Positions 23,793 to 32,876 of a stretch of 60,453 nucleotides of DNA are shown piece after piece. Under the pieces are notes generated by a model. It was not told the origin of the DNA, did not search any database, and saw only the letters and a program-made list of their open reading frames with translations. A program made the position numbers and the translations under genes. Within the stretch, counting starts at the first letter, position 1. Each line of letters starts with the position of its first letter. The DNA comes from Akkermansia muciniphila (GTDB taxonomy: Bacteria; Verrucomicrobiota; Verrucomicrobiia; Verrucomicrobiales; Akkermansiaceae), in assembly GCA_004557455.1 (NCBI GenBank), contig SFDX01000024.1, forward strand, positions 1-60,453, read 5' to 3'.

Positions 23793-25220
23793 TCAGAACC
23801 CGAGGGCCCGGTATTGCTCGCGCTGAGCGGCGGGTTGGGTTGTTTCGTAGGAGATGCCGATGGCATCTCGGCAGGCCTCGGGAGAGGGGTAGATGCCCGC
23901 GCCGGCGAAGGCGAACATGGCGGCACCGAGGACGGTGCTCTCCGAGACGGTGGAAACGAGGATGGGCAGGCCGAGGATGTCGGCACGCATCTGGGTCCAC
24001 ACCTTGTTGCGGGCGCCGCCGCCGACCAGAAGGAGCTCCGTGGCCTTGAAGTTGCCGACCTTCTCCAGCTTCTGAAGGCGGTGTTTGAGGCGCAAGGTAA
24101 GGGCCTCCATGGCTGCGCGGTAGATGTGCGCGCGCGTGCGACCGAGGATGAGCCCCTGAATGCTACCCGGCACGGGGTCGCTCGGCAGGAAGTCAGGGAC
24201 GAGCTTGACGCCGTCGCAGCCCGGGGGAATGGCCTCGGCCTCGGCATCCATGGTATCGAAGGACTCGCCGTGGTAACAGGTGGCTTTGACCCACTCGATG
24301 ATACCGCTGGCAATCCACTGCAGGCCGGGATTCAACAGACCGGGCTTGCTGTCGAACTCGACCGTTGCGCCGGCGGCGTAGTCCTCCGGGGCGAGCTTGG
24401 CCTGCGGCGTGCGCAGCATCAGGATCTCCCAAGTGCCGCTGGAAAGGAAGGGTTGGTTTTCCTTTACACCGCTTCCGAAGAGGGCAAACTGCGTATCGTG
24501 ACCGGTGGAGATAACGGGCAAAGCGGCATCGGTGGGGAGCCCCAGCAGAGAGCAGGCGGTGGGGGTCAGGTGCCCGATCACGTCGCCGGCATTCACCATG
24601 GGCGGGAAGAGCGATTTGCGAATACCAAGGACGTTGAGGATCTCCTCGCTCCAGTCACCCGTGGTCACATCGGTCATCTGGGATGTGCCCGCCATCGTGC
24701 GGTCCGTAGCCATGACACCGGTGAGGCGGTGAGCCAACAGGTTTGAGATGAAGAGCCAAGCGTGCGCTTTGTCCAGCAATTCCGGGCGGTTCTCCTTCAG
24801 CCAAATGAGCTTGTAGATGGTGTTGAAAGCGAACTCACCGACGCCGGAAATCTCATTCAGTCGGGCCTGGGGAATGTACTTGGAAACGGACTTCATCACC
24901 TCCGCCGTACGGGGGCACTTCCAAGAGATGACAGGGTAAAGCAGCTTGCCCTCGGCATCGACCAAAGCGCCGTCTACGCCGAAGGTCGTGATTGTAACGC
25001 CCCGCACCTGTGACGCGTCTACCTGCACCATAATCTTGCGGGCGCAGTGGGCAAGTTGGTTGAGGATACGGTCGGCATTCCAGACATGGAATTGCGGGTT
25101 CTCAGCCCCGGCATCCGTGGAGTTCGGCTGGCTGGCTTTAGCGACCAGCGTACCATGCTCATCCACTAGGATGGCGCGTACATTGGTCGCGCCGCAGTCT
25201 AAACAGAGGACGTATGACAT
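23793..25220 (-). CDS. fucK: L-fuculokinase
   Basis: Phosphorylates L-fuculose to L-fuculose 1-phosphate in fucose breakdown. The 475 residues match E. coli FucK (472) closely along the whole length: LDCGATNVRAILVDEHG, TTFGVDGALVDAEGKLLYP, ISWKCPRTAEVM, TMAGTSQMTDV, TGHDTQFALFGSG, LSSGTWEILMLR and ELLLVGGGARN. It is a member of the FGGY sugar kinase family. It lies downstream of fucP and fucI but is separated from them by two glycosyltransferase genes. No fuculose-phosphate aldolase (fucA) is in the window. Confidence 0.95.
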   Translation of the reverse strand: MSYVLCLDCGATNVRAILVDEHGTLVAKASQPNSTDAGAENPQFHVWNADRILNQLAHCARKIMVQVDASQVRGVTITTFGVDGALVDAEGKLLYPVISWKCPRTAEVMKSVSKYIPQARLNEISGVGEFAFNTIYKLIWLKENRPELLDKAHAWLFISNLLAHRLTGVMATDRTMAGTSQMTDVTTGDWSEEILNVLGIRKSLFPPMVNAGDVIGHLTPTACSLLGLPTDAALPVISTGHDTQFALFGSGVKENQPFLSSGTWEILMLRTPQAKLAPEDYAAGATVEFDSKPGLLNPGLQWIASGIIEWVKATCYHGESFDTMDAEAEAIPPGCDGVKLVPDFLPSDPVPGSIQGLILGRTRAHIYRAAMEALTLRLKHRLQKLEKVGNFKATELLLVGGGARNKVWTQMRADILGLPILVSTVSESTVLGAAMFAFAGAGIYPSPEACRDAIGISYETTQPAAQREQYRALGF

Positions 25221-25232
25221 ATCAGTGTTGTT

Positions 25233-26339
25233 TCAGAGGTTGAAGATTCGTTTAAGAATGTTGTCGATATGGAAGATAGGTTGCCATTGAGCAGCGGAAG
25301 ATGCGGGGTTGCGCTTTCCCTCCCGCCAGGCAGAGAGCTCCTCCGTGAGGGCAAAGGCCAAGGAAGCAGGGGTATCTGCGGCAGCAACGCGTCCGCACTG
25401 CTCCGCATACCACATCACCACATCCAGAAACACAGGGCGGCGGGGGACAACAACGGAGCAGCCGCAGCACAGGGCCTCGCAGGAGGCAATATGGCAGCCC
25501 TCGGAGACGGAGGTACACACGCAGACGCGAGCGCGGTTGAAGACGTGTGCCATACATTCATGCGGTATGGCTCCACAGAGAGAAATCCGGGATCGCACAG
25601 ACGACGGCAAAGAGGCATGCCAACGCTGCAGAGACTCCGTGCAGGGGCCGTAGATTTCCACCCGAGCAGGCTGTTCGTTCGTGTACAGTGCCTCAAGAGT
25701 CTGCATCATCATTTGCGGACGCTTGTGCAATTCGTCGTCCCAGCGACCGGCAAAAATAACCAGTTCCTCCTTCTCCGTACCGTCATAGGCAAAAAGCGGG
25801 TCAACGGGAGCCGGCATCGGAAAACATTTCTGCGCGATCTCGGGGCCGAAAAGCGGGTGCGCTGCCAATTTCTTTTGCACGAGGGGCGATGTTGTGATGA
25901 CATCGGCACAGCGCATATTAGCCGCGCGCAGAAGATTCACCGGGATATTCTTGAGATGCGCCCACATTCGCAACGGCCACGAAAGCGAGGCTTTCTGTAT
26001 ATCCAGCTCCGGCCCGGCGGCATCGAAGTGCATCACCGTGAAAATACCTGCCGCCCGAACGGCTTTCGCTACCTTGAGGTAATGCGGAGAAGCCCAATTA
26101 TACAGAACCAGACCATCCAAATGCTGCTCCTGCCACCAAGAGGCATCCTCCAGTTGCTCCGGGGAAACACGGATGACATCCTCCTTCCGCACATCATCAT
26201 CATGAAACGGCAGCGGCATCACACTCATACTCTCCGCCCCCAACGCACGCAGCTGCATGCAGATCAGGCCCGAATCACGCGAAAAAAACTGCTCATTCGC
26301 ATGAAACGAATAGGGAGTGCAGGTGTAGATACGCTTCAT
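25233..26339 (-). CDS. Glycosyltransferase, GT4-like
   Basis: The 368-residue protein looks like a GT-B fold transferase of group 1. The N-terminal half has short strands and helices (HLDGLVLYNWASPHYLKVAK). The C-terminal half has the usual nucleotide-sugar site signatures: LVIFAGRWDDELHKRP, ISLCGAIPHECMAHVF and CTSVSEGCHIASCEALCCG, where the second Glu of the EX7E motif is expected. Donor and acceptor are not evident. It sits between another glycosyltransferase-like gene (6 bases upstream) and fucK (12 bases downstream), which suggests a role in making a surface glycan, perhaps fucose-containing. Confidence 0.8.
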   Translation of the reverse strand: MKRIYTCTPYSFHANEQFFSRDSGLICMQLRALGAESMSVMPLPFHDDDVRKEDVIRVSPEQLEDASWWQEQHLDGLVLYNWASPHYLKVAKAVRAAGIFTVMHFDAAGPELDIQKASLSWPLRMWAHLKNIPVNLLRAANMRCADVITTSPLVQKKLAAHPLFGPEIAQKCFPMPAPVDPLFAYDGTEKEELVIFAGRWDDELHKRPQMMMQTLEALYTNEQPARVEIYGPCTESLQRWHASLPSSVRSRISLCGAIPHECMAHVFNRARVCVCTSVSEGCHIASCEALCCGCSVVVPRRPVFLDVVMWYAEQCGRVAAADTPASLAFALTEELSAWREGKRNPASSAAQWQPIFHIDNILKRIFNL

Positions 26340-26345
26340 GATTTC

Positions 26346-27329
26346 TTACCAATAGCAAGCATTCTCAATTTTCTGCGCGTCCGCCGGCCGCTCGTCATCA
26401 GACGGAAAGACCCAATGCTCGTTAAAATGTTTCAAATAGGGATTATTCTGCCCGTACTGCTCCGTCCAGCGTTTGCCCTTGATGCCGAACAAAAGCTGCA
26501 ACGACCCACCGAGATGAACCGCCTTCTTCCCCTGCTTTTTGACATGAGCTGCCAAGGGAAAACCATATGCACCACACCCGAGCAGACACACATCATAGTC
26601 AGCCTTGTCAATTTCTGACTTCATATAATCGAGCGCATCAAACCAAGTTTCAAGCCCGGGATGTGCTACTCCATTCAAAGATTGCACAGCCCTGACGGTC
26701 TTTAACTCAAACGGGGGTAAGATACGAGGATCTCGGAACAATAGCTCGCGTTTGGTCTTATACTGTTTCTCAATGGTAGAAGCGAACGGATGCACCACAA
26801 GAACCCGTTTTCCCTCTAAATAGCGAGACCATGGATTATGAGAATCATCAAAAGGCTCCAAATTACACAAATTCACACGTTTAGCATGATGCAGGTGAGC
26901 AAAGAGACGCTCATAGCTCATCCAAGACCCCAGAACATCCAATTGAGACGCAGCTTCCATCATCATCTCGCAAAACCTGCGCCCCAATTCAAGGTCGGCC
27001 GGATAAAAACCGGAGAAACGACAGAGGTTTTTCACCGGTTCAATCCCCCATTCCCCCGGCAAAGGCGCCCAGCCTTGAATATAATGCCAACACTTGGCAA
27101 CATAGGAGCAATCCATGTAGTTGTCGACATAATACCGCGACATGAGATTCATCTCCGTCAACCCAAAACGAGCAACCATGCAAGGGGCGTCATCAGCCAT
27201 CACATCACACACCACCTGTGACAACTCAGGGCGCCAATAAACCTCAGATCTCGGGATAGCCCCCATGTGCCGACGCCCGGCATACAGATGACGCAATACC
27301 TTAAAAAAGAATTGTGATGCCTTCTTCAT
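26346..27329 (-). CDS. Putative GT-D-type glycosyltransferase
   Basis: The 327-residue cytoplasmic protein has VARFGLTEMNLMSRYYVD near residue 50, which resembles the 'RFGxxE' motif of GT-D-fold glycosyltransferases. It also has KRVLVVHPFASTIEKQY and DVCLLGCGAYGFPLAAHVKK, a Rossmann-like end (AVHLGGSLQLLFGIKGKRW). Assignment to the GT-D group is from memory of these motifs. The start at 27329 (MKKASQFFFKVLRHLYAG) lies only 8 bases past the T tract of the fucI terminator. The DNA looks less GC-rich than fucI and fucP, as for an acquired gene. It is followed 6 bases later by the GT4-like gene. Confidence 0.6.
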   Translation of the reverse strand: MKKASQFFFKVLRHLYAGRRHMGAIPRSEVYWRPELSQVVCDVMADDAPCMVARFGLTEMNLMSRYYVDNYMDCSYVAKCWHYIQGWAPLPGEWGIEPVKNLCRFSGFYPADLELGRRFCEMMMEAASQLDVLGSWMSYERLFAHLHHAKRVNLCNLEPFDDSHNPWSRYLEGKRVLVVHPFASTIEKQYKTKRELLFRDPRILPPFELKTVRAVQSLNGVAHPGLETWFDALDYMKSEIDKADYDVCLLGCGAYGFPLAAHVKKQGKKAVHLGGSLQLLFGIKGKRWTEQYGQNNPYLKHFNEHWVFPSDDERPADAQKIENACYW

Positions 27330-27336
27330 CTCATGC

Positions 27337-27377
27337 AAAAAATTCCCCCCACCGGGCGAGGGATGGCCCGGTGGGGG
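27337..27377 (-). terminator. Terminator between fucI and glycosyltransferases
   Basis: Perfect 12-bp arms CCCCCACCGGGC (27346-27357) and GCCCGGTGGGGG (27366-27377); on the minus strand a TTTTTT run follows (27337-27342). It lies between fucI and the next co-directional gene. Confidence 0.88.
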
Positions 27378-27388
27378 TGAGGGAGTTA

Positions 27389-29170
27389 TCAATACTTCCC
27401 GTAGATGGGGCCGAAGTTCTCGCAGGCGCGGAAGTCGGCGCCCTCGGGATCGGCGGTACCGAAGAGGTTCCAAGCCGCGGGGCGATAGACCTTGTCCTCC
27501 GGCACGTTGTGGGCATACACCGGGATGCGGAGCATGGAAGCCAGCGTGAGGATATCAGCACCGATGTGACCATAGGTCCAGGCACCGTGGTTGGCGCCCA
27601 TGTTGGCCATGACGGAATAGACGTCCTTGAAGCCACCCTTGCCCGTGAGGATGGGGGCGAACCAAGTGGTCGGCCAACCCGGGTCGGTGCGCTCATCGAG
27701 CTTCTGATTCACCTCATCCGGCAGCGTGCAGGTGTAACCCTCCACCACCGTCAGCACAGGCCCCTGCCCCTTGACGAGGTTCATGCGGATCATTGTCACG
27801 GGCACATCTCCCTTGGAAACGAAGTGCAGGGAGTAGCCACCGCCGCGGAAGTACTCGCGGTTGGCAGCACACCAGCAGGAGTTATCCATCATCGCATCAA
27901 TGTCGGCCTGCGTGGTCTCGCCGGTCTTCTTCATGCAGGGCTTGCCATCGGCACCGGTGGCCTGCATGTTGCCGTCCAGAGCAGTGGAGCCGGAGTTGAT
28001 AAGGTGCATGATACCGTTGGCAGCGTGGCCCTCCATGGTGTAGCCGGACACGCGCTTGACGGACTCGGGGGACCAGTAGGTGCGGATGTCGGAGAAGCAG
28101 GCAGCCTGCCCCGTCAGCTGGTGCAGAAGGAGCATGCAAACGCCGTTCATGGCATCGTTCTCCGTAGCGAAGGGAATAGCCTCACGCGGGCCGTTCCAGT
28201 CGAAGGTGCTGTTGATAATCGACTCCGCCATATCGCCGTTCGGGTAGAAATCCGTCCAGTGACGCTGACCCTGGAAGCCACCGCAAATGGCGTTGAAACC
28301 GAGCCCCTCCTCCTCACGATCGATGGTCTTGAGGTAGGGGTTACCGTGCATCATGTCGCGGAAGATGATGGTCATCAGGATGCTCTCACGCAGCGTACGC
28401 TCCTTCTCCTCCGGGGAAAGCACGAGGTCGGGGCGATTGCGATCCGGACCGATGTGGACATAGCGCTTGGCCCAGGTAAGAGCCAGCTCCAGCTCCTTCT
28501 CGTCGTAGATCTTCTGCTCCATGCGGCGCTTCACCTCGGTCATGTCCACCGGCTGCACACGCATGCCCAGGTAGTCCTCCCAGAAGGCTTGGTCCACGAT
28601 GGAACCGCCGATGCCCATGGAGCAACCACCGATGGAGAGATAGCCCTTGCCCTTGAGGGTTGCCACGGCGATACCGGCGCGGGCAAAGCGCAGGATCTTC
28701 TCTGCAACATCCTCGGGAATGGTGGTGTCATCCTTGTCCTGCACCTCGTGACCGTAGATGGAGAATGCGGGCACACCCTTCTGCGCATAGGCAGCCAAGG
28801 CGGCAGCAAGGTACACGGCACCGGGGCGCTCCGTGCCGTTGAAGCCCCAGATAGCCTTGGGCGTGCGGTTGTCGGTCTCGAAGGTCTCCGTGATGTAGCA
28901 CCAGCACGGGGTAACAATCAGAGAGCAACCCACATTGTTCTCCGAGAACTTCTGATTGGCGGCGGCAGCCTCGGCAGGGCCACCGATGCAGGTGTCAGCA
29001 ATAACACACTTGACGGGTTGACCGTTGGCATGCTTCACGTTCGCCTCGATGAGGGCGGCGGCAGCCTTGGCCATATTCATGGTCTGATCCTCCAGCGACT
29101 CACGAACGCCGAGGCGGCGACCGTCAATCGTCGGTCGAATCCCGATGGTCGGTAATGTATCGTATTTCAT
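27389..29170 (-). CDS. fucI: L-fucose isomerase
   Basis: Converts L-fucose to L-fuculose in the cytoplasm using Mn2+. The 593 residues match the E. coli enzyme (591). The metal and catalytic residues fall at the expected places: Glu about 337 (FATENDAMNG), Asp about 361 (FSDIRTYWSPE) and His about 528 (ANHGAWTYGHIG). Other strong family segments are PTIDGRRLGVRESLEDQT, ADTCIGGPAEAAAAN and GFNGTERPGAVYLAAA. It lies 24 bases after fucP and is followed by a strong terminator. It shows that the organism can use fucose, a common sugar of mucin glycans. Confidence 0.97.
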   Translation of the reverse strand: MKYDTLPTIGIRPTIDGRRLGVRESLEDQTMNMAKAAAALIEANVKHANGQPVKCVIADTCIGGPAEAAAANQKFSENNVGCSLIVTPCWCYITETFETDNRTPKAIWGFNGTERPGAVYLAAALAAYAQKGVPAFSIYGHEVQDKDDTTIPEDVAEKILRFARAGIAVATLKGKGYLSIGGCSMGIGGSIVDQAFWEDYLGMRVQPVDMTEVKRRMEQKIYDEKELELALTWAKRYVHIGPDRNRPDLVLSPEEKERTLRESILMTIIFRDMMHGNPYLKTIDREEEGLGFNAICGGFQGQRHWTDFYPNGDMAESIINSTFDWNGPREAIPFATENDAMNGVCMLLLHQLTGQAACFSDIRTYWSPESVKRVSGYTMEGHAANGIMHLINSGSTALDGNMQATGADGKPCMKKTGETTQADIDAMMDNSCWCAANREYFRGGGYSLHFVSKGDVPVTMIRMNLVKGQGPVLTVVEGYTCTLPDEVNQKLDERTDPGWPTTWFAPILTGKGGFKDVYSVMANMGANHGAWTYGHIGADILTLASMLRIPVYAHNVPEDKVYRPAAWNLFGTADPEGADFRACENFGPIYGKY

Positions 29171-29194
29171 ATCGGTTAAGTACGAGAAAAGGGG

Positions 29195-30730
29195 TTACTT
29201 CTCCTCCAGCGGCTTACGGAAGATAAGCGCATACACCAAGACAACGGCGAAGCAGATGGCCGGGACGATGAATGATGCACGGAGCGAGGCAGAGGAGCAC
29301 TTCAGCGTGGTATCTATTTCCGTACTGAAGCCACTGACCAAGCAATTGTAATCACCGGAAGAGATGATAGATGCCATCCACGGGGTAATGACAGCACCGC
29401 CGAGAATAGCCATAATCAGGCCGGCAGCACCCAGCTTCACCTCATTCCCCAGACCGCCCAGTGCAATACCGTAAATAGTCGGGAACATCAGGCTCATGCA
29501 GCCGCTCATCAATACCAAGGCAATGACATTCGGCGTCACCGGGTGCCCGCCGATGGTGAACAGAACACTCGAGGGCAGGTACATCACCCCGGCGCAGGTA
29601 ATAATGGCGGCAACGGCAAACAATGCCATCATCCCGGCGGGATTGAATTTCTTCATGTAATATGTCGCAGTCCATCGGCAGATGATGAACATGACGATAG
29701 AAGCGAGGTAATAGTGGGATGCGGTGGCCGGATCTACGCCCAACTCTCTCTGACAATACGCGTTGAGCCAAGTCCAAGCGGCAATCTGAACACCCACATA
29801 AAAGAACTGAGCAACAACACCGCATGTGTAACGCGGCTTCCTCAACAGGGTGAACAGCATGGAGCGATAGTCCTTCATCATCAACAGATAGACAAAGGGG
29901 CCGATCATCCCGCAAAGAACCCAAGTCACCTTATCCAAATCCGGCCAAATTTCCAACATGATCCACAGAGGCAGAGCGGCGAAAAGCAAGGCAATGAACA
30001 CGCGGGAAAGACGGGAGCCGACACTCTTCTCGCTGCCAACCGTCTCCTCGCGGGCCTCCCCCTTGTAGCGCAGGAAGAAACACCAAATAAGCAGAGCTAT
30101 GGCACACAGCCCGACGTAGGGAGCGCATACCCAGAAGAGCTCAGAGTGGATAATACCGCGGAGCTGCTCCGGGTCCATCGTCCGACGCTCCTCTGCCGTG
30201 GCGGGGTTGAGGTTCGCCAAAATCAAACCGGAGGCCAAGGCAATGCCGGTAATGGAACCGACCGGGTTAAAGGCTTGCGCAAAGTTCAGGCGACGCACAG
30301 CCGTCTTTTTATCTCCGAGGGAGAGAACGAATGGGTTGCAGGTCGTCTCCATCAACGAGCAACCACCGGCCACGACAAAAATAGCGATGAAATAAATCTC
30401 GAAATCCTGAGCAACACATGCCGGAATATATAACAGAGCCCCCAACACATAGATACCCAAACCGATCAAAAGCCCGATGCGATAGGAGAATTCCTCAATC
30501 AAAATCGAAGCAAAAATGGCCAGCACGGCATATGCACCGTAGAAAGCCACCTGAACCAAGCCGGCCCTGCTCTGATCCATGGTGAAAATACGCTGGAAAG
30601 CGGGCACGAGATTGTCCGTCATGTTGTTCAACAGCCCCCACAGGGCAAAACACGCCACCAACATGAAAAATGCGGGGCGGACCTTTCTCGGCACCACCGG
30701 AGTTAAATCAGAGTTCGATCGGTTGCTCAT
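29195..30730 (-). CDS. fucP: L-fucose permease
   Basis: A 511-residue, 12-helix sugar:proton symporter of the major facilitator superfamily. FucP-type segments include FALWGLLNNMTDNLVPAFQ, FYGAYAVLAIFASILI, GCSLMETTCNPFVLSLG and RRLNFAQAFNPVGSITG. The start is taken at ATG 30730 (MSNRSNSDLTPVV); a second ATG in frame lies at 30742 inside the -10 box. The promoter's -10 lies 10 bases before 30730, so the transcript would be nearly leaderless. First gene of the fucose operon and divergent from ugd. Confidence 0.93.
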   Translation of the reverse strand: MSNRSNSDLTPVVPRKVRPAFFMLVACFALWGLLNNMTDNLVPAFQRIFTMDQSRAGLVQVAFYGAYAVLAIFASILIEEFSYRIGLLIGLGIYVLGALLYIPACVAQDFEIYFIAIFVVAGGCSLMETTCNPFVLSLGDKKTAVRRLNFAQAFNPVGSITGIALASGLILANLNPATAEERRTMDPEQLRGIIHSELFWVCAPYVGLCAIALLIWCFFLRYKGEAREETVGSEKSVGSRLSRVFIALLFAALPLWIMLEIWPDLDKVTWVLCGMIGPFVYLLMMKDYRSMLFTLLRKPRYTCGVVAQFFYVGVQIAAWTWLNAYCQRELGVDPATASHYYLASIVMFIICRWTATYYMKKFNPAGMMALFAVAAIITCAGVMYLPSSVLFTIGGHPVTPNVIALVLMSGCMSLMFPTIYGIALGGLGNEVKLGAAGLIMAILGGAVITPWMASIISSGDYNCLVSGFSTEIDTTLKCSSASLRASFIVPAICFAVVLVYALIFRKPLEEK

Positions 30731-30740
30731 ATTGAGCTGC

Positions 30741-30768
30741 ATTTTACCAGAAGCAGCCACCATGTCAA
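30741..30768 (-). promoter_or_regulatory. Promoter of the fucose operon
   Basis: On the minus strand TTGACA (30763-30768), 16 bases, TAAAAT (30741-30746), then 10 bases to the ATG of fucP. No regulator gene is nearby. Confidence 0.6.
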
Positions 30769-30851
30769 GATAAAATCTCGCTCCCCGTGTTTTTTTCCGT
30801 CCCCGCAGCACAAAAATGCCGTCGGATTTTCCAGGCAGCGAAATAATAGGC

Positions 30852-30879
30852 TTGACCTCTCTGACGGATTTGATACAAT
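30852..30879 (+). promoter_or_regulatory. Promoter of ugd
   Basis: TTGACC (30852-30857), 16 bases, TACAAT (30874-30879), 20 bases before the ATG. Confidence 0.6.
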
Positions 30880-30899
30880 GGCTCGACTGACAACGAATT

Positions 30900-32225
30900 A
30901 TGAATCTTGCTATAATAGGAACCGGATATGTAGGACTCACCACCGGCACATGTTTTGCCGAGGTGGGACACAATGTGATATGCGTGGACAATAATGCAAA
31001 CAAAGTGGCCATGCTGCGCAACGGCAAAATGCCCATTTATGAGCCGGATTTGGAGGAAATGATCGTATCGAATGTCTCCGCCGGACGCCTGCATTTCAGC
31101 ACAGATTTAGCCGACGCGATACACCGTTCCGAAATCATCTTCATCGCCGTACCGACGCCCCCGCATGAGGACGGCTCGGTAGACCTCTCCTATATCGAGG
31201 AAGTCTCCCACGCTATAGCAGATACGCTGTCACCGAAGTTGGGCTACCGCATCATCGTAGACAAATCGACTGTTCCCGTGAGCACGGGCGACCGCGTTTC
31301 CGAGGTCATAGCACGCTATGCCCCGGATGAGGTAGATGTCGACGTCGTTTCCAACCCGGAATTCCTGCGCGAGGGCAGTGCCGTGAGCGACCTGATGAAC
31401 CCGGACCGCGTTGTCATCGGTGCCGATTCCCAGCGCGCCATGGACATGATGAAGCGCGTCTACCAGCCCTTCAATGCCCCGATTGTGGAGGTAGACCTGC
31501 CCTCTGCCGAGATGATCAAGCACGCAGCCAACTCCTTCCTGGCCCTCAAAATATCGTATATCAACGCCGTCTCTGCCGTCTGTGAAAAAGCCGGGGCAGA
31601 TGTTGAGCAGGTAGCTATGGGCATAGGGATGGACAAACGCATCTCACGCCACTTCCTGAATGCAGGCTTGGGATACGGCGGGTCCTGCTTCCCCAAGGAT
31701 GTCAAGGGCTTCATCAATATCGCGGATAAACTGGGAGCACCGCTCAACATTCTCAAAGAGGTAGAGCACATTAACAACCTCCAGTGCGAACGCTTCATCG
31801 ATCGCATTCGGCAGAAACTTTGGGTACTGCGCAACAAGCGCATCGCCGTGTGGGGCATCGCCTTCAAACAGAACACCGATGATGTTCGCGAGTCCGTTGC
31901 CGTCAAGCTCATTCGCCGCCTGTGCGATGAAGGCTCCATTGTGACGGCCTACGACCCGAAGGCCGCGGAAAGCGGGGCTCTGGCCCTGCAGGGCTACCCT
32001 GTTACCATCAGCCAAGACATGTACGAATGCACGCGCGATGCGGAGGTGCTCATCGTGGCCACGGAATGGCGGCAATTTGCCATGGCCAACCTACCGAAAG
32101 TGCGCGAGCTGATGCGCCTGCCCATCATCTTCGACGGCCGCAACATCATCCACGGCGAGAACGCCGTCTCCGCCGGCTTCGAGTACCACTCCGTGGGCCG
32201 CAAGAGCCTCTACCCCGCTAAGTAA
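30900..32225 (+). CDS. ugd: UDP-glucose 6-dehydrogenase
   Basis: Oxidises UDP-glucose twice with NAD+ to UDP-glucuronate, a precursor for surface polysaccharides. The 441-residue protein has the Rossmann motif (IIGTGYVGLTTG), FIAVPTPPHEDGSVDLSY, VDKSTVPVSTGD, NPEFLREGSAV and the catalytic Cys in GYGGSCFPKDV (about residue 263). WGIAFKQNTDDVRES opens the C-terminal UDP-binding domain. It is a single gene, convergent with the HAD gene 12 bases away. Together with the nearby glycosyltransferases it suggests exopolysaccharide or glycan synthesis in this region. Confidence 0.96.
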   Translation: MNLAIIGTGYVGLTTGTCFAEVGHNVICVDNNANKVAMLRNGKMPIYEPDLEEMIVSNVSAGRLHFSTDLADAIHRSEIIFIAVPTPPHEDGSVDLSYIEEVSHAIADTLSPKLGYRIIVDKSTVPVSTGDRVSEVIARYAPDEVDVDVVSNPEFLREGSAVSDLMNPDRVVIGADSQRAMDMMKRVYQPFNAPIVEVDLPSAEMIKHAANSFLALKISYINAVSAVCEKAGADVEQVAMGIGMDKRISRHFLNAGLGYGGSCFPKDVKGFINIADKLGAPLNILKEVEHINNLQCERFIDRIRQKLWVLRNKRIAVWGIAFKQNTDDVRESVAVKLIRRLCDEGSIVTAYDPKAAESGALALQGYPVTISQDMYECTRDAEVLIVATEWRQFAMANLPKVRELMRLPIIFDGRNIIHGENAVSAGFEYHSVGRKSLYPAK

Positions 32226-32237
32226 GAGCGGTGCCGC

Positions 32238-32876
32238 TCAATCATGCACCGGCGGAGGTGCCGGAGCCACGCGCACATAGGCCATACCCGCTGCCCGTGC
32301 GGCACGGATGCCGGGCTCGGCATCCTCAAACACCACGCACTCCTGCGGGGGAACGCCCATGCGCTCGGCGCAGAGCAGGAAGATATCCGGCTGCGGCTTG
32401 CCCCGCCCCGGCGGCACATCATCCGGGTGCACACGAATGGGAAACAACTCGGCAATGCCCGCAGAACGCAGGGTAGCATCCGCCCCGGCGGGCATGCTAC
32501 CGGTGCCGATGGCATAGGGAATCCCCTGCTCCTTCAGACGGCGCACCAGCGCGACCGTCTCCGGTATGACGGGCAGCTGCTCCGTAGCCAATAAATGCGC
32601 ATAGAGGCTCCGCTTCTCCTCCGCCACTATCTCCGGGTCCATGGTGAGGCCGTAGCGGGCATTCAGGTCTGCCACAATATCCGGCGCGGCCATACCGCCG
32701 TGCGCCGTAAATTCCTGCCACAGGAAAGCATGAAAGGGTGCGCCGTTGCGCTGCAGGGCCATGCGCCACGCCCGGTAATGCGTAGCCATGCTGTCAACCA
32801 ACGTACCGTCCAAGTCAAAAATATACCCGGCATACATGCGCTCCGGCAGCACAACACGCGGAATCGCCTCACTCAT
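32238..32876 (-). CDS. HAD-family sugar phosphatase/phosphoglucomutase-like
   Basis: The 212-residue HAD hydrolase has motif I FDLDGTLVDS, motif II IGTGSMP, motif III Lys in GRGKPQPDIF and motif IV VVFEDAEPGIRAA. The helical cap (HYRAWRMALQRNG, FTAHGGMAAPDIVA) resembles beta-phosphoglucomutase and YqaB-type phosphatases. It probably acts on a small sugar phosphate; specificity cannot be read. Its ATG overlaps the trkA-like stop (ATGA), so it is translationally coupled as the last gene of the pyrF operon. Confidence 0.88.
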   Translation of the reverse strand: MSEAIPRVVLPERMYAGYIFDLDGTLVDSMATHYRAWRMALQRNGAPFHAFLWQEFTAHGGMAAPDIVADLNARYGLTMDPEIVAEEKRSLYAHLLATEQLPVIPETVALVRRLKEQGIPYAIGTGSMPAGADATLRSAGIAELFPIRVHPDDVPPGRGKPQPDIFLLCAERMGVPPQECVVFEDAEPGIRAARAAGMAYVRVAPAPPPVHD

